A stretch of DNA of 62,025 nucleotides from Glycocaulis sp050485565 (GTDB lineage Bacteria > Pseudomonadota > Alphaproteobacteria > Caulobacterales > Maricaulaceae). The translations under genes and the position numbers were made by a program. Numbering within the stretch: position 1 is the first letter of the stretch; each line of letters begins with the position of its first letter. This document shows positions 9,101 to 18,414 of the stretch, piece after piece. The notes below the pieces were generated by a model. The model was not told where the DNA came from. It did no database searches and saw nothing but the letters and a program-made list of their open reading frames with translations. The stretch is taken from assembly GCF_050485565.1 (NCBI RefSeq), contig NZ_JBJHBQ010000014.1, positions 1 to 62,025 on the forward strand, given 5' to 3'.

Positions 9101-9528
9101 TGCCCCTCCTCGCCCGGCTGGATGTCAATGAGCTGGATACGGAAAACAAGCGTGCTATTGCCCGGTATGGGACCGATACCATCCTCCCCATAAGCCATTT
9201 CCGGCGGCATGGTGACGATCCAGTCATCGCCCGGACGCATCAGCCGCAGCGCAATGCCCCAGCCGGGAATAAGCCGGCGCAACGGAAACTGCACCGGCTG
9301 CTCGGCCTCCAGCGAGGAGTCGAAGACTTCGCCGCTCTCCAGCCGCCCCTCGTAACGCACGACGATCTGGTCGGACAGGCGCGGGTGCGGGCCGTCTGCC
9401 GGACCGGAGCGGAGCACCTCATAGCGCAGCCCTTCAAGCACCACGACATCGTTGGAGGCGGCCGGCTCAAGCGTAGCGAAGCTGGCAGAGGAAAGAAGCA
9501 GGCAGGCAAAAATACAGGAACTGACCAT
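9097..9528 (-). CDS. FKBP-type peptidyl-prolyl isomerase, exported
   Basis: 143 residues. A signal peptide (hydrophobic stretch CIFACLLLSSASF) is followed by one FKBP domain: VRYEGRLESGEVFDSS, a flap with LIPGWGIALRLMRPGD, MPPEMAYGEDGIG, and the final strand TLVFRIQLIDI. Most active-site positions of the FKBP fold are recognisable. The frame is open to 9558, but the ATG at 9528 has GGAGG 6 bases upstream. It lies 47 bases after the TonB receptor stop and is translationally coupled to the prolyl oligopeptidase, which requires trans-proline bonds. A periplasmic foldase role is the alternative. Confidence 0.9.
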   Translation of the reverse strand: MVSSCIFACLLLSSASFATLEPAASNDVVVLEGLRYEVLRSGPADGPHPRLSDQIVVRYEGRLESGEVFDSSLEAEQPVQFPLRRLIPGWGIALRLMRPGDDWIVTMPPEMAYGEDGIGPIPGNSTLVFRIQLIDIQPGEEGQ

Positions 9529-9575
9529 AATGGCCTCCATGCAAGCGGGCTCCGGCAATGCCGGGGCCCGGATGA

Positions 9576-12125
9576 CTAGAAGTCGTAGGTGAAGCGCACA
9601 CCGGCTGTGCGCGGGCGCACATGGTGCTGGCGCAGTATGCCACCACCCAGCTGGGAAACGGTCACGCCCCGGCTGTCGGCAATGTTCTCGACAAAGCCCT
9701 CGATCCGGGCCCCCTGCACACGGAATGATCCGCGCGCATCGAGCACGTGATAGTCCCCCTGCTCCAGCGTTCCAGCCAGATTGCTCGGCGCACCGGATAC
9801 ATAACGGTGGGTCAGCATGGCCATCGGCTCAAGGGCACCATCACCGGTCCAGGTAACGGCGTTGGAGATGCGCCAGCGCGACGCCCCCGGCATACGCGCA
9901 CCCGGCTCAACGGTCGTGCCGCCCGACACCACCTCATTACGCAATGTGGCATCCAGATACCCTACCATCGTCGTCAGGCTCAGCTGGGCCAGAGGCTGCC
10001 AGGTGGCCGAGACATCGACACCGTAATTGCGGGCCGCGCCCACATTGTCGGCAAAGGCGAGATTATCACCGCGAACGACCTGAAGCTGGATGTCGTCCCA
10101 GTCGATATAGAACACAGTCGCGTCAAAAAGCCAGGACCGGTCTGGTGACGAGGCGCGCACCCCGATCTCGTAGTTATAGAGCGTGTCCGAGCCAAAGCTT
10201 TCCGGAGACGGAAAATTTGGGTTCGGCGGGATGGGGTTGGGACCGCCGAAGCGGAAGCCACGCGAGGCCAGGGCATAGGCCATCAGGTTATCGCTGAACT
10301 CATAAGTCAGCGATATCTTGGGGTTGAACCCCGTCTCTCCTGCACTGGCCGGATCGGGCTCGGATACCGGATCACCGCTGGACAGGAGCGTAAGCAGCCC
10401 CGTCATCCGGCTTCTATGGTTGATGCTGGTATCGAAATAGCGCCCGCCTGCGGTCAGCGTCCAGTTCGGGGCAAAACGCCAGTTGGCCTCGCCGAAAACT
10501 GCCGCTTCCTCGCCGTTGACGCGCAACATGTAATCGGTGAAGCGGTCTCCGGGTGCCGCCAGCGCGCCGACCCCGGCCCCGAAGGCCGGCCCGTAAATCT
10601 GTTCGATGAGCGCTGCCGCTCCGTCGAACTCCGCATAACTCGGCATGTCGATCCGCGTACGGTTATAACTGGCACCAACCAGCCATTCGAACGTGCCGCC
10701 GCTAGGCGACATCAGGCGCGCCTCGAACAGATCGCCCGATGACTGCCGCTCGGCCACCAGCGGCACCTGTGTGGGAATATTGGCAAAAAGTCCGCCGAAA
10801 TTGGCCGTGAAATCGGCGATGTTATGGGTGCTCTTGTCCATCCGCGCCGCGTGCAGGACGAGCGTCGCACTGCCCAGATCGATATCACTGCGCAGGCTGT
10901 GCACCTCGGTAGTGGCCCGGAAGGGCTCCAGCAGGCTGGACGAGCGGGTCAGGTCGCCAAGGCCGGGAAAGGCCGAAAAGGAGTCCTCGGTTTCGCTGCG
11001 GAAGAACAGGCTGAGCGCCGATACAGAGATCGCCTCGCTTGCCTGCCATTCCACCGATATGCGTCCGCCATAGCTGTCTATGCCATTGGTGTCGGTCTGC
11101 CCCACACCAACATTGTCCAGGTAGCCGGCATTGCGCCGGTAGGTGCCTACCGCCCGGATGGCGAGCCGGTCCTCGATGACCGGCACATTCACCATCGCCT
11201 TGCCGGTATAGTTGGGAGAGCCCGCGCTGGACGTGGATGACAGGCTGGTCTCAACCCGCCCATCAAATCCTGAATGGTCCGCGCGCGCCGCCACATAGTT
11301 CACCGCGCCGCCCAAAGTCGCCGAACCAAAGAGGGTGCCTTGCGGCCCGCGCAGCACTTCTACACGCTCCATGTCGAACGCATCGATGTCCGGAATGCCC
11401 GCGCTGTTGAACGGCTCGGTGAGCGGCACCTCGTTGATGTAGACGCCCGTGGTCCCCTGCCCCACATCAATTGACGTGGTGGACGAGACGCCACGAATGC
11501 TGATCGAGGAATAGCCCGGCATGGCATCGTTGAACTGGACGCCAGGCAGACGGGTGAGGTAGTCGGCAAAGCTCTGCGCGCCCAGCTCGTCAAGCTGGCG
11601 CCCGGTCAGGGCGGTTACCGAACCGGCAACCCTGCGCAGATCTTCCTCGCGCTTGCGAGCGGTGACATAGATGACCTCAAGCGCGGCAGACGATCCGCGT
11701 CCGGACGCATTGGCCATCCCGCCCCCGCCACCGGATGGCTGGGCGCGATTCTGCGTCGAGCCGGCCGAAGACTGTCCCTGCGTGGCAGCGGGGTGATGCG
11801 GAGCGGGTTCGATAACCGTCACGCCGCGCTCTGTCGTGCGGGCATTGACGTTGGCGGCGTCGAGCAACAGGGCGAGCGCCTGCGAAGGCTCGTAGCTCCC
11901 GCGCACGGGCGGTGCCATCTGGCCTTCAAGATCGGCCCGCGAGAAGGCAATTTCCGAACTCGACTGCCGTCCGAACTCGATCAGTGCGGTTGCAAGGGGC
12001 TGGGCCTCGATATCGAAATCCACAACCGCGCCCGGACTGGCAAGCGCCACCGCACTTGTCAGAACTCCGAGGGCACAGCCCGCCATCATTGCCGCAAGGC
12101 GGCCTGCAGAAGATGATCGTTTCAT
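9576..12125 (-). CDS. TonB-dependent receptor with N-terminal STN signalling domain
   Basis: 849 residues. A signal peptide is followed by an STN domain (about 30-110), the hallmark of receptors that signal to a FecR-type anti-sigma factor. After a Ser/Gly-rich linker comes a plug domain beginning near VTARKREEDL, then a 22-strand-type barrel ending in FTYDF. ATG 12125 was chosen because GGGGAG precedes it and the signal peptide starts there. The upstream ECF sigma and FecR genes on the same strand complete a cell-surface signalling set. The usual ligands are siderophores or haem, but the downstream prolyl isomerase and peptidase point to a peptide-type ligand. That is inference. Confidence 0.92.
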   Translation of the reverse strand: MKRSSSAGRLAAMMAGCALGVLTSAVALASPGAVVDFDIEAQPLATALIEFGRQSSSEIAFSRADLEGQMAPPVRGSYEPSQALALLLDAANVNARTTERGVTVIEPAPHHPAATQGQSSAGSTQNRAQPSGGGGGMANASGRGSSAALEVIYVTARKREEDLRRVAGSVTALTGRQLDELGAQSFADYLTRLPGVQFNDAMPGYSSISIRGVSSTTSIDVGQGTTGVYINEVPLTEPFNSAGIPDIDAFDMERVEVLRGPQGTLFGSATLGGAVNYVAARADHSGFDGRVETSLSSTSSAGSPNYTGKAMVNVPVIEDRLAIRAVGTYRRNAGYLDNVGVGQTDTNGIDSYGGRISVEWQASEAISVSALSLFFRSETEDSFSAFPGLGDLTRSSSLLEPFRATTEVHSLRSDIDLGSATLVLHAARMDKSTHNIADFTANFGGLFANIPTQVPLVAERQSSGDLFEARLMSPSGGTFEWLVGASYNRTRIDMPSYAEFDGAAALIEQIYGPAFGAGVGALAAPGDRFTDYMLRVNGEEAAVFGEANWRFAPNWTLTAGGRYFDTSINHRSRMTGLLTLLSSGDPVSEPDPASAGETGFNPKISLTYEFSDNLMAYALASRGFRFGGPNPIPPNPNFPSPESFGSDTLYNYEIGVRASSPDRSWLFDATVFYIDWDDIQLQVVRGDNLAFADNVGAARNYGVDVSATWQPLAQLSLTTMVGYLDATLRNEVVSGGTTVEPGARMPGASRWRISNAVTWTGDGALEPMAMLTHRYVSGAPSNLAGTLEQGDYHVLDARGSFRVQGARIEGFVENIADSRGVTVSQLGGGILRQHHVRPRTAGVRFTYDF

Positions 12126-12272
12126 TATTCTCCCCGATCTTTCGCTCGCCGGAAACCCGGTCAGAAGCCCAGAACGCGGGAGAGGCGAAAGTCCGCACCT
12201 CGTAACGGCAGTTTTAGCAGTATGCATACCGCTCAAGGCAGCGCGCGTGGGGAGCCGGCCGGCTGTCCGGCC

Positions 12273-13316
12273 CTAGGAGTCTCCTGCCCAGACCAGCAGT
12301 ATCTGCCCGTCATCGCGGACAATCCCGGCAGGCAGAACGGCAGACACCGCATCGAGAAAGCCCTCCGGACGTCCCGTGCGGTAAAGCCCGCTGATCCTGA
12401 ATTCCTCCAGGCGCGGATCGGCAAGGATGATCGGTGCTCGCGTGTACCGGTTCACTTCAGCGAGGGCCGAGGCCAGAGGCTCGTCGTCAAGCTCGATGAA
12501 CCCTTCACGCCACCGCATCTCCCGGCGCGCATCCATCTCTCGAAGCACGGCTGGCTGGCCGGCCGCCTCTACCAGCCGCTGGCCGGGCGTCAGCGTCACG
12601 GCATCTGCCGGACGCCCATCCGCCATGGAGGGCGGGCGTACGACCACTGATCCGCTGACAAGGGCAACATCGAACCGGTCATCTTCAAGGCGAACCTCGA
12701 AGGCGGTGCCAATCGCTGTCACGCGCGTTCCATTGCCGACGACGGAGAATGGGCGGGCCGGGTCACGCGCCACGTCAAAAAACGCCTGCCCCCTTTCCAG
12801 CCGGATCACCCGCTCGTCAGCGGAATATTCCACCCGAACTTCCGTGGCAGTGTTCAGCGTGACAAGAGTTCCGTCGGCCAGCACGAATTCCAGCCGCTCG
12901 CCCACCTGCGTCTGGTAGTGATCGGCCACCGCAAACCCGGCCTCGTCACCGGCACCTGCGTCCTGGAGGAATTGCAAGGCGAGATGCAGACCAGCCAGGC
13001 CAGCAAGCCCGGCCAGCAGCACGCTGGCGGCCACCGCTTGCCAGGGCAACCGGGGTGAGCGCCTGGGTCCGGCGAGCAGGGCAGACTTGCGCAGCGCCCT
13101 GAGATGGGCGGCATCAGCGTGATCGTCGAAAATCTCCAGCGCATGCGCGCCGCGATCAAACGCCTCGCGGTGCGCTGGCGCAGCTGCCAGCCAGCGCTCC
13201 AGCGCCGCGGCGTCCGCCTGTCCCAGCGGCCCTTCCAGCAGCAAAGCGTGCCAGTAGGCGGCCGCCTCACTGGCCGACATGGCCTCCAATTCCCGCTCCG
13301 GGCTCTCACGGTTCAT
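12273..13316 (-). CDS. FecR-type anti-sigma regulator
   Basis: 347 residues. The N-terminal DUF4880 part (AAAYWHALL, AAPAHREAFDRG) interacts with the sigma factor. One membrane helix (about 90-112) leads to a periplasmic FecR domain (TQVGERLEFVLADGTLVTLNTAT, GQAFFDVARDPARPFSV) and a DUF4974-like tail. It should carry the signal from the STN domain of the receptor to the sigma factor. The start overlaps the sigma gene by 4 bases. The 147 bases between it and the receptor gene may hold the sigma-dependent promoter, but no clear -35/-10 was seen. Confidence 0.9.
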   Translation of the reverse strand: MNRESPERELEAMSASEAAAYWHALLLEGPLGQADAAALERWLAAAPAHREAFDRGAHALEIFDDHADAAHLRALRKSALLAGPRRSPRLPWQAVAASVLLAGLAGLAGLHLALQFLQDAGAGDEAGFAVADHYQTQVGERLEFVLADGTLVTLNTATEVRVEYSADERVIRLERGQAFFDVARDPARPFSVVGNGTRVTAIGTAFEVRLEDDRFDVALVSGSVVVRPPSMADGRPADAVTLTPGQRLVEAAGQPAVLREMDARREMRWREGFIELDDEPLASALAEVNRYTRAPIILADPRLEEFRISGLYRTGRPEGFLDAVSAVLPAGIVRDDGQILLVWAGDS

Positions 13317-13849
13317 CGCTCTGCCATCCTGTCAATCAGATGGGCAATGGCGCGCCGCATATTCTTCTCCGCAGCGCTTTCCGATATTCCCAACCGCTTT
13401 GCGATTGCGCGGTATGTCATGCCTTCAAGCCGCTTCAGCACAAACACCGTCCTTGGCCGTTCGGGGAGTTCCAGCAATATGGCCGTTACCATTTCAAGGC
13501 GTTCCTTGCCTATAAGAACGCGGTCATTCTCAAAACTCTCATCAGCCAGGTGCAGCCCGTCCATCGGTCCGTGCGCGTCCTCATGACGGACACGGCGGCG
13601 GCGCAGCCAGTCCTTGAGAACACTGCTGGCGGTCTCGAAGACATAGCCCCGGACGGAGTCGAAATGGGTGATGTCACCCCGCCGGACCAGCCGCACGAGC
13701 GTTTCCTGCGTCAGATCCTCCACCTCGGCGCTTTGCCGCACACGCTTTGCGAAATAGCGCATCAGCGACGGGCGGAACTCCCGGGTCAGGCGTTCCAGTC
13801 CGTCCGCGTCCGGATCAGACGCCCTATCTTTTGCTGAGGAGTCCCTCAT
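13313..13849 (-). CDS. ECF RNA polymerase sigma factor, FecI-like
   Basis: 178 residues with region 2 (RQSAEVEDLTQETLVRLVRR) and region 4 (LPERPRTVFVLKRLEGMTYRAIAKRLGIS). The small size and adjacent fecR and STN-receptor genes place it in the FecI group. ATG 13849 was preferred over one at 13855 because GAGGG lies 6 bases upstream. It presumably directs transcription of the receptor operon. The 209 bases upstream to the aldehyde dehydrogenase stop contain no gene. Confidence 0.9.
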   Translation of the reverse strand: MRDSSAKDRASDPDADGLERLTREFRPSLMRYFAKRVRQSAEVEDLTQETLVRLVRRGDITHFDSVRGYVFETASSVLKDWLRRRRVRHEDAHGPMDGLHLADESFENDRVLIGKERLEMVTAILLELPERPRTVFVLKRLEGMTYRAIAKRLGISESAAEKNMRRAIAHLIDRMAER

Positions 13850-14058
13850 CACCATCCCTCGCCAGGCGCGCCATGAAACATCCGCGAGGGAGCAAAATCA
13901 ATCGGCACCATCCGCAATCCGATTATCAGACTCTCAGAACGCAGCGCCAGAAACAACGCCTATAGCCCAACACTGTGAAAGGCGCAGAAATCTCGAAGTG
14001 AATAAGGGAGCCGAGGGTCTCAGCTCGCAGCCCGCAAGGAGCGCGGACACAAGCGGCC

Positions 14059-15441
14059 TCAACCCTTGTGCATCAGGATCATTTTCTCGTGCGTCATGTC
14101 GCGCAGGGTGAAGGGGATGCCGCCCGTGCCGTAGCCGGACTGTTTGCGGCCCGCGAAGGGCATCCAGTCCGTGCGGAAGGCCGTGGGATCGTTGATCATC
14201 ACCGCCGAGGCGTCGAAATGATTGGCGGCGTGCATCGCCACATCAATGTCCTGCGCGAAAATGCTCGCCTGGAAAGCGGTCGGCAGGCTGTTTGCCCGCG
14301 CGATCGCCTCGTCCAGCCTGTCATAGCGATAGACGGCGACCACCGGTCCGAACACTTCCTGCGTCGAAATTTTAGCATCGTCCGCCGGATCGAGCAGTAC
14401 GGCTGGCCGGAGCGTGGTTTCCGACAGGCGTTCACCGCCGGTGGCAAGCCTTGCTCCTCCGCTGACCGCCTCGCGGGTCCATTCCGATACGCGCTCCGCT
14501 TCGCGCGGCAGGATCAGGGGGCCGACTTCTGTGTCGTGCAGCACCGGGTCTGCCGTGCGCAGGCTCTCCACGCGCGCCACCAGTCTTTGCGTGAAATCCT
14601 CTGCAATGTCTGCGTGGACGAAAATCCGCTGTGTCGACACGCAGACCTGCCCCGCATGGTAGAAGCCGCCCTTGACGATGGGCTCAATGATCTTCGCGAT
14701 ATCCGCGCTCCGGTCGACAATGGCCGACGCTGCGCCGCCATGCTCCAGCGCCACGCGCGTACCCGGCGCGGCTTTCGAGCGCAACGCCCAGCCGACCTTG
14801 GCTGATCCGATAAAGCTCAGAAAGGCGATGCGCGGATCGGTCGCGAGTTTTTCGGCCAGCTGATTATCGTCGGTGATGAAGGTCTGGCACCAGGCTCCCG
14901 GCAGCCCGGCCTCGTGCGCCATCGCCACGAAATCGAGGCAGGAGAGCGGTGTGGTGATCGCCGGTTTGACGATGACCGGACAGCCGGCCGCGATGGCGGG
15001 CGCGACCTGATGGACGATCAGGTTGAGCGGGTGGTTGAACGCCGAAATGGCGGCGACAACTCCGACAGGCTCTTTTGTCGTGAACGCCCAGCGGCCTTCA
15101 GACGCCGCTGACAGGCCCATCGGAATTTCCCGGCCTACAAGGTTTCGCAGCTCGTCTGCTGCATTATGGACCCCGTCAATGGCGCGCGTTGTTTCAACGA
15201 TGGCATCAGGCAGAGGCTTCCCGCCCTCGCGCGCGATCTGCAGGGCGAGATGGTCGCGCCGGGCCTCCATCAGACCAGCCAGCCTGCGCAGGATCGCGAT
15301 CCGCTCATGCGGCTGGAGCCAGCCGGTGCGATCCGCGAACACGCGCACAGCTGCCTCGAGTTTGCGCTCCAGCGCACCTGCGTCATCGGTTTCGATCTCG
15401 GCGATCAGGGCGCGGTCATAAGCCTGTACGACTTTCAGCAT
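14059..15441 (-). CDS. NAD(P)-dependent aldehyde dehydrogenase
   Basis: 460 residues of the ALDH superfamily. The nucleotide-binding region contains SFIGSAKVGWALRSKA, the general-base Glu lies in ALEHGG (usual form ELGG), and the catalytic Cys is in AGQVCVSTQRIFVH near residue 264. The C-terminal motif QEVFGPVVAVYRYD is clear. Its mix of motifs resembles the succinate-semialdehyde/lactaldehyde branch. ATG 15441 has GAGGG 8 bases upstream. It is 33 bases after the acetolactate-synthase-like gene on the same strand, so the two probably share a transcript and pathway. The substrate is unknown. Confidence 0.9.
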   Translation of the reverse strand: MLKVVQAYDRALIAEIETDDAGALERKLEAAVRVFADRTGWLQPHERIAILRRLAGLMEARRDHLALQIAREGGKPLPDAIVETTRAIDGVHNAADELRNLVGREIPMGLSAASEGRWAFTTKEPVGVVAAISAFNHPLNLIVHQVAPAIAAGCPVIVKPAITTPLSCLDFVAMAHEAGLPGAWCQTFITDDNQLAEKLATDPRIAFLSFIGSAKVGWALRSKAAPGTRVALEHGGAASAIVDRSADIAKIIEPIVKGGFYHAGQVCVSTQRIFVHADIAEDFTQRLVARVESLRTADPVLHDTEVGPLILPREAERVSEWTREAVSGGARLATGGERLSETTLRPAVLLDPADDAKISTQEVFGPVVAVYRYDRLDEAIARANSLPTAFQASIFAQDIDVAMHAANHFDASAVMINDPTAFRTDWMPFAGRKQSGYGTGGIPFTLRDMTHEKMILMHKG

Positions 15442-15474
15442 GTTCAAACCCTCGTCCCGTCCACGGTCATCCGC

Positions 15475-17130
15475 TCAGGCAAAGTCCACGTCAGGGGAAC
15501 GGTTACGCAATTCGTCCACCAGCACCCGCGTATTTTCCGAATAATCGATCGGCACATCGACCAGATGGACACCGCCATCGGTGAAAGCAGCCTCGAGCGT
15601 TGGCACCAGATCCTCCACGGACGTCACCCGCGATCCTTTGGCTCCGTAGGCTTGCGCGTAGCGCACAAAGTCCGGATTGCCGAAGCTCATTCCGAAATCC
15701 GGGAAGCCATCCACGGCCTGCTTCCAGCGGATCATGCCATAGGCACTGTCATTGAGGATCATCACGACAAGGTTCAGCCCCAGCCGGACCGCCGTTTCCA
15801 TCTCCTGCGAGTTCATCATGAAACCGCCATCGCCGCAGACCGCGAGTACCCGCCTGTCGGGGTAGAGCATCGCGGCCATCATGGCCGAGGGCAGGCCCGC
15901 GCCCATCGTGGCAAGCGCGTTGTCGAGCAGCAGCGTATTGGCGACGTGCGTGCGGTAATTGCGGGCGAACCAGATCTTGTACATGCCATTGTCGAGGCAG
16001 ACGATGCCATCCTCCGGCATCACCTTGCGGACATCATGCACGATGCGCTGCGGCGTGACCGGAAAGCGGTCTTCCTCTGCGCGGTCATTGAGGCGGGCGA
16101 GGATTTTCTGACGCAGCTTCAGCATGGCCTCATCAGCCGGGAGACGCCCGTCCAGCCGCTCTGCGAGCGCCTCGACAGACGCCCCGATATCGCCGATCAC
16201 CTCGAAATCGGGATGATAGACCTGTTCCACGCTCGCCGAATGGTAGCCGACATGAATGACTTTCGGCCCGCCAGCGCTCTCCATAAGGAAGGGCGGCTTT
16301 TCGACCGTGTCATGGCCGATGGCGATGATCAGATCAGCGTGATCGACCGCTTCATGGATGTAATCGCCTTCCGAGAGCGCGGCCGTTCCCATGAAGAGAT
16401 TGGAGCCGCCGGTGACGGCGCCCTTGCCCATCTGCGTATTGAAGAAGGCGAGCCCCGTACGCCGCACGAATTGCGATAGCGGCTCCACAAGGGACGGACG
16501 GTTGCCCGCCGCGCCGATCATCACCAGCGGGTGTCTGGCAGCCAGTATCATCTCAGCGGCCTTGTCCAGTGCGGACGGGCTTGCAATCGCGCGCACCACC
16601 TCATGGACAGGAATTACCGACGCGCCGTGAGCGTCCTCCGACGCGACATCCTCTGGCAGTTCGAGGTGAACCGGCCCGGGCCGCTCCTCCATCGCAACAC
16701 GAAACGCGTCGCGCACCATCGAAGGGATACTGCCGGCGCTGAGAATCTGGCGGGACATCTTGGTCAGGGGCTTCATCGAGGCGACGATATCGACGATCTG
16801 GAAGCGGGCCTGCCTGGCGCTCATCACCGGCTTCTGCCCGGTGATCAGGATCATCGGCATGGCGCCGAGATGCGCATAGGCCGCGCCGGTCGAAAAATTC
16901 AGCGCTCCGGGACCAAGCGTAGCAAGGCAGACGCCCGGCCTTCCCGTCAGCCGCCCATGGGTTGCGGCCATGAACGCGGCCGCCTGCTCATGCCGGGTGA
17001 GGATCAGCTCTATGCGCGAGGTTCGCAAGGACTCCAGAAGGTCGAGATTTTCCTCGCCCGGCACGCCGAATATCCGGTCCACGCCCTCATTCTCAAGCGC
17101 GGCCACGAACAGGTCCGACCCTTTCGTCAT
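15475..17130 (-). CDS. Acetolactate synthase large subunit-like ThDP enzyme
   Basis: 551 residues with the three domains of ThDP-dependent decarboxylating enzymes. The N-terminal PYR domain has the catalytic Glu in FGVPGEENL. A central cofactor-binding domain follows. The PP domain has the GDG...N motif GDGGFMMNSQEMET near residue 430 and NDSAYGMIRWKQ. The frame runs open to 17589, but ATG 17130 (GGGAG upstream) begins the domain in the expected place. No regulatory small-subunit gene follows; an aldehyde dehydrogenase does. A catabolic acetolactate synthase or a related 2-oxoacid decarboxylase/ligase is possible, rather than the branched-chain biosynthetic enzyme. Confidence 0.87.
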   Translation of the reverse strand: MTKGSDLFVAALENEGVDRIFGVPGEENLDLLESLRTSRIELILTRHEQAAAFMAATHGRLTGRPGVCLATLGPGALNFSTGAAYAHLGAMPMILITGQKPVMSARQARFQIVDIVASMKPLTKMSRQILSAGSIPSMVRDAFRVAMEERPGPVHLELPEDVASEDAHGASVIPVHEVVRAIASPSALDKAAEMILAARHPLVMIGAAGNRPSLVEPLSQFVRRTGLAFFNTQMGKGAVTGGSNLFMGTAALSEGDYIHEAVDHADLIIAIGHDTVEKPPFLMESAGGPKVIHVGYHSASVEQVYHPDFEVIGDIGASVEALAERLDGRLPADEAMLKLRQKILARLNDRAEEDRFPVTPQRIVHDVRKVMPEDGIVCLDNGMYKIWFARNYRTHVANTLLLDNALATMGAGLPSAMMAAMLYPDRRVLAVCGDGGFMMNSQEMETAVRLGLNLVVMILNDSAYGMIRWKQAVDGFPDFGMSFGNPDFVRYAQAYGAKGSRVTSVEDLVPTLEAAFTDGGVHLVDVPIDYSENTRVLVDELRNRSPDVDFA

Positions 17131-17434
17131 CGCATGAACTCCCTGAACCGGTTTTTTCCAACAAGGCACGGCCATCAGACGCGGGCCGCCCCATGGTTGT
17201 GCCACTCCCTGTCCGCGGGCGGAAGGGCCACGTCCCGACGCGCTCTGTCGCGCAACGCGGAACGCTTCGCGAGCTCCCCAACGCCCTGAACTGGCAGTCC
17301 CTGCACAGAAAGCCTGTCCAAGGGGTTCCAGTTTGCGCGACACAGATAAGCCAATTGCAGGTCTAGCTGGAGCGGAGGCCGGAGGATACGACTTTGGACC
17401 CGCCACATCCGGCAGTCTGTCCGAGGTTGAAGCC
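17131..17434. other. Divergent promoter region without a gene
   Basis: 304 bases separate the minus-strand acetolactate-synthase-like gene and the plus-strand pirin gene. Both promoters should lie here. No convincing -35/-10 pair, EcfG-type site or repeat was found. The open frames crossing it are extensions of the flanking genes. Confidence 0.5.
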
Positions 17435-18370
17435 ATGAGTTGGAACCCTGCAATCGAGCCCGGTTGTCCCGATAATGTCGGGAGTGACGCGATCGAGACC
17501 CTCATCATCCCGCGCACCCGCGATCTCGGCGATTTCGAGGTCCGGCGCGCTTTGCCCGCATCGAAGCGGCAGATGGTCGGGCCCTTCATCTTCTTCGATC
17601 AGGCGGGGCCAGCAGAATTGCTGACCGGGCATGGCGTCGACGTCCGGCCCCACCCGCATATCGGCCTTGGCACCGTCACCTATCTGTTCAAGGGCGATTT
17701 CCATCACCGCGACAGCACTGGTGCCGATCAGATCATCAGCCCCGGCGCGCTCAACTGGATGGTAGCCGGGCGCGGCATCACCCATTCCGAGCGCACGTCA
17801 GCAGAGGCGCGCAAAGGCCCCAACAGCCTTTTCGGCATACAGACCTGGCTGGCCCTGCCTGACAGCCATGAGGACGTGGACCCGAGCTTTGAACATTTCG
17901 GCAAGGAGACCCTGCCCGTGATCGAGGATCACGGCGTATCGGTCCGCCTCATTCTCGGAAACGCCTATGGCAAGGCCGCGCCTGCGGCGATGTTTTCCGA
18001 GACCTTCTACGCCGATGTGAGGCTTGAGCCGGGAAGCCGGCTGCCCATGCCGGACAATCACGAGGACCGCGGCATCTACATCGTTGAAGGTTCGATCTCG
18101 GTTGCCGGTCAGGAATTCGGCGCCGCTCAGATGATGGTCTTCCGCCCCGGTGACCCGATCACGGTCGCCGCCGGAGAGCGCGGCGCGCGCCTTATGATCC
18201 TTGGCGGCGCGACGTTCAACACGCCGCGCTTCATCTGGTGGAACTTCGTCGCCTCCAGCCGGGAACGCATCGAGGAAGCCAAAACTGAATGGCGCGCGGA
18301 GAACTGGGGGCAAGGACGCTTCGACCTGCCGGTCGATGACCGCGACGAGCACGTTCGCTTGCCCGACTGA
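17435..18370 (+). CDS. Pirin family protein
   Basis: 311 residues of a bicupin. The N-terminal cupin carries the metal-binding pattern DVRPHPHIGLGTVTYLF with HHRDS following, and GRGITHSERT comes next. The C-terminal cupin contains LEPGSRLPMPDNHEDRGIYIVEG. Pirins are cytoplasmic iron-binding proteins; some bacterial members are quercetinases and others regulate metabolic enzymes. ATG 17435 has GAGG 9 bases upstream. It opens a plus-strand run of five genes (DUF5996-acetyltransferase, hydrolase, RidA-like, GST) likely tied to handling of reactive compounds. Confidence 0.9.
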   Translation: MSWNPAIEPGCPDNVGSDAIETLIIPRTRDLGDFEVRRALPASKRQMVGPFIFFDQAGPAELLTGHGVDVRPHPHIGLGTVTYLFKGDFHHRDSTGADQIISPGALNWMVAGRGITHSERTSAEARKGPNSLFGIQTWLALPDSHEDVDPSFEHFGKETLPVIEDHGVSVRLILGNAYGKAAPAAMFSETFYADVRLEPGSRLPMPDNHEDRGIYIVEGSISVAGQEFGAAQMMVFRPGDPITVAAGERGARLMILGGATFNTPRFIWWNFVASSRERIEEAKTEWRAENWGQGRFDLPVDDRDEHVRLPD

Positions 18371-18414
18371 ACCACCCTGCCTGCCGGACTCAAACCGAAT
18401 GGAGAACAAGAGAC

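Noticed and set aside
15166..16479. A 437-codon plus-strand open frame
   Set aside because: It is antisense to the aldehyde dehydrogenase and acetolactate-synthase-like genes, both of which have clear catalytic motifs.
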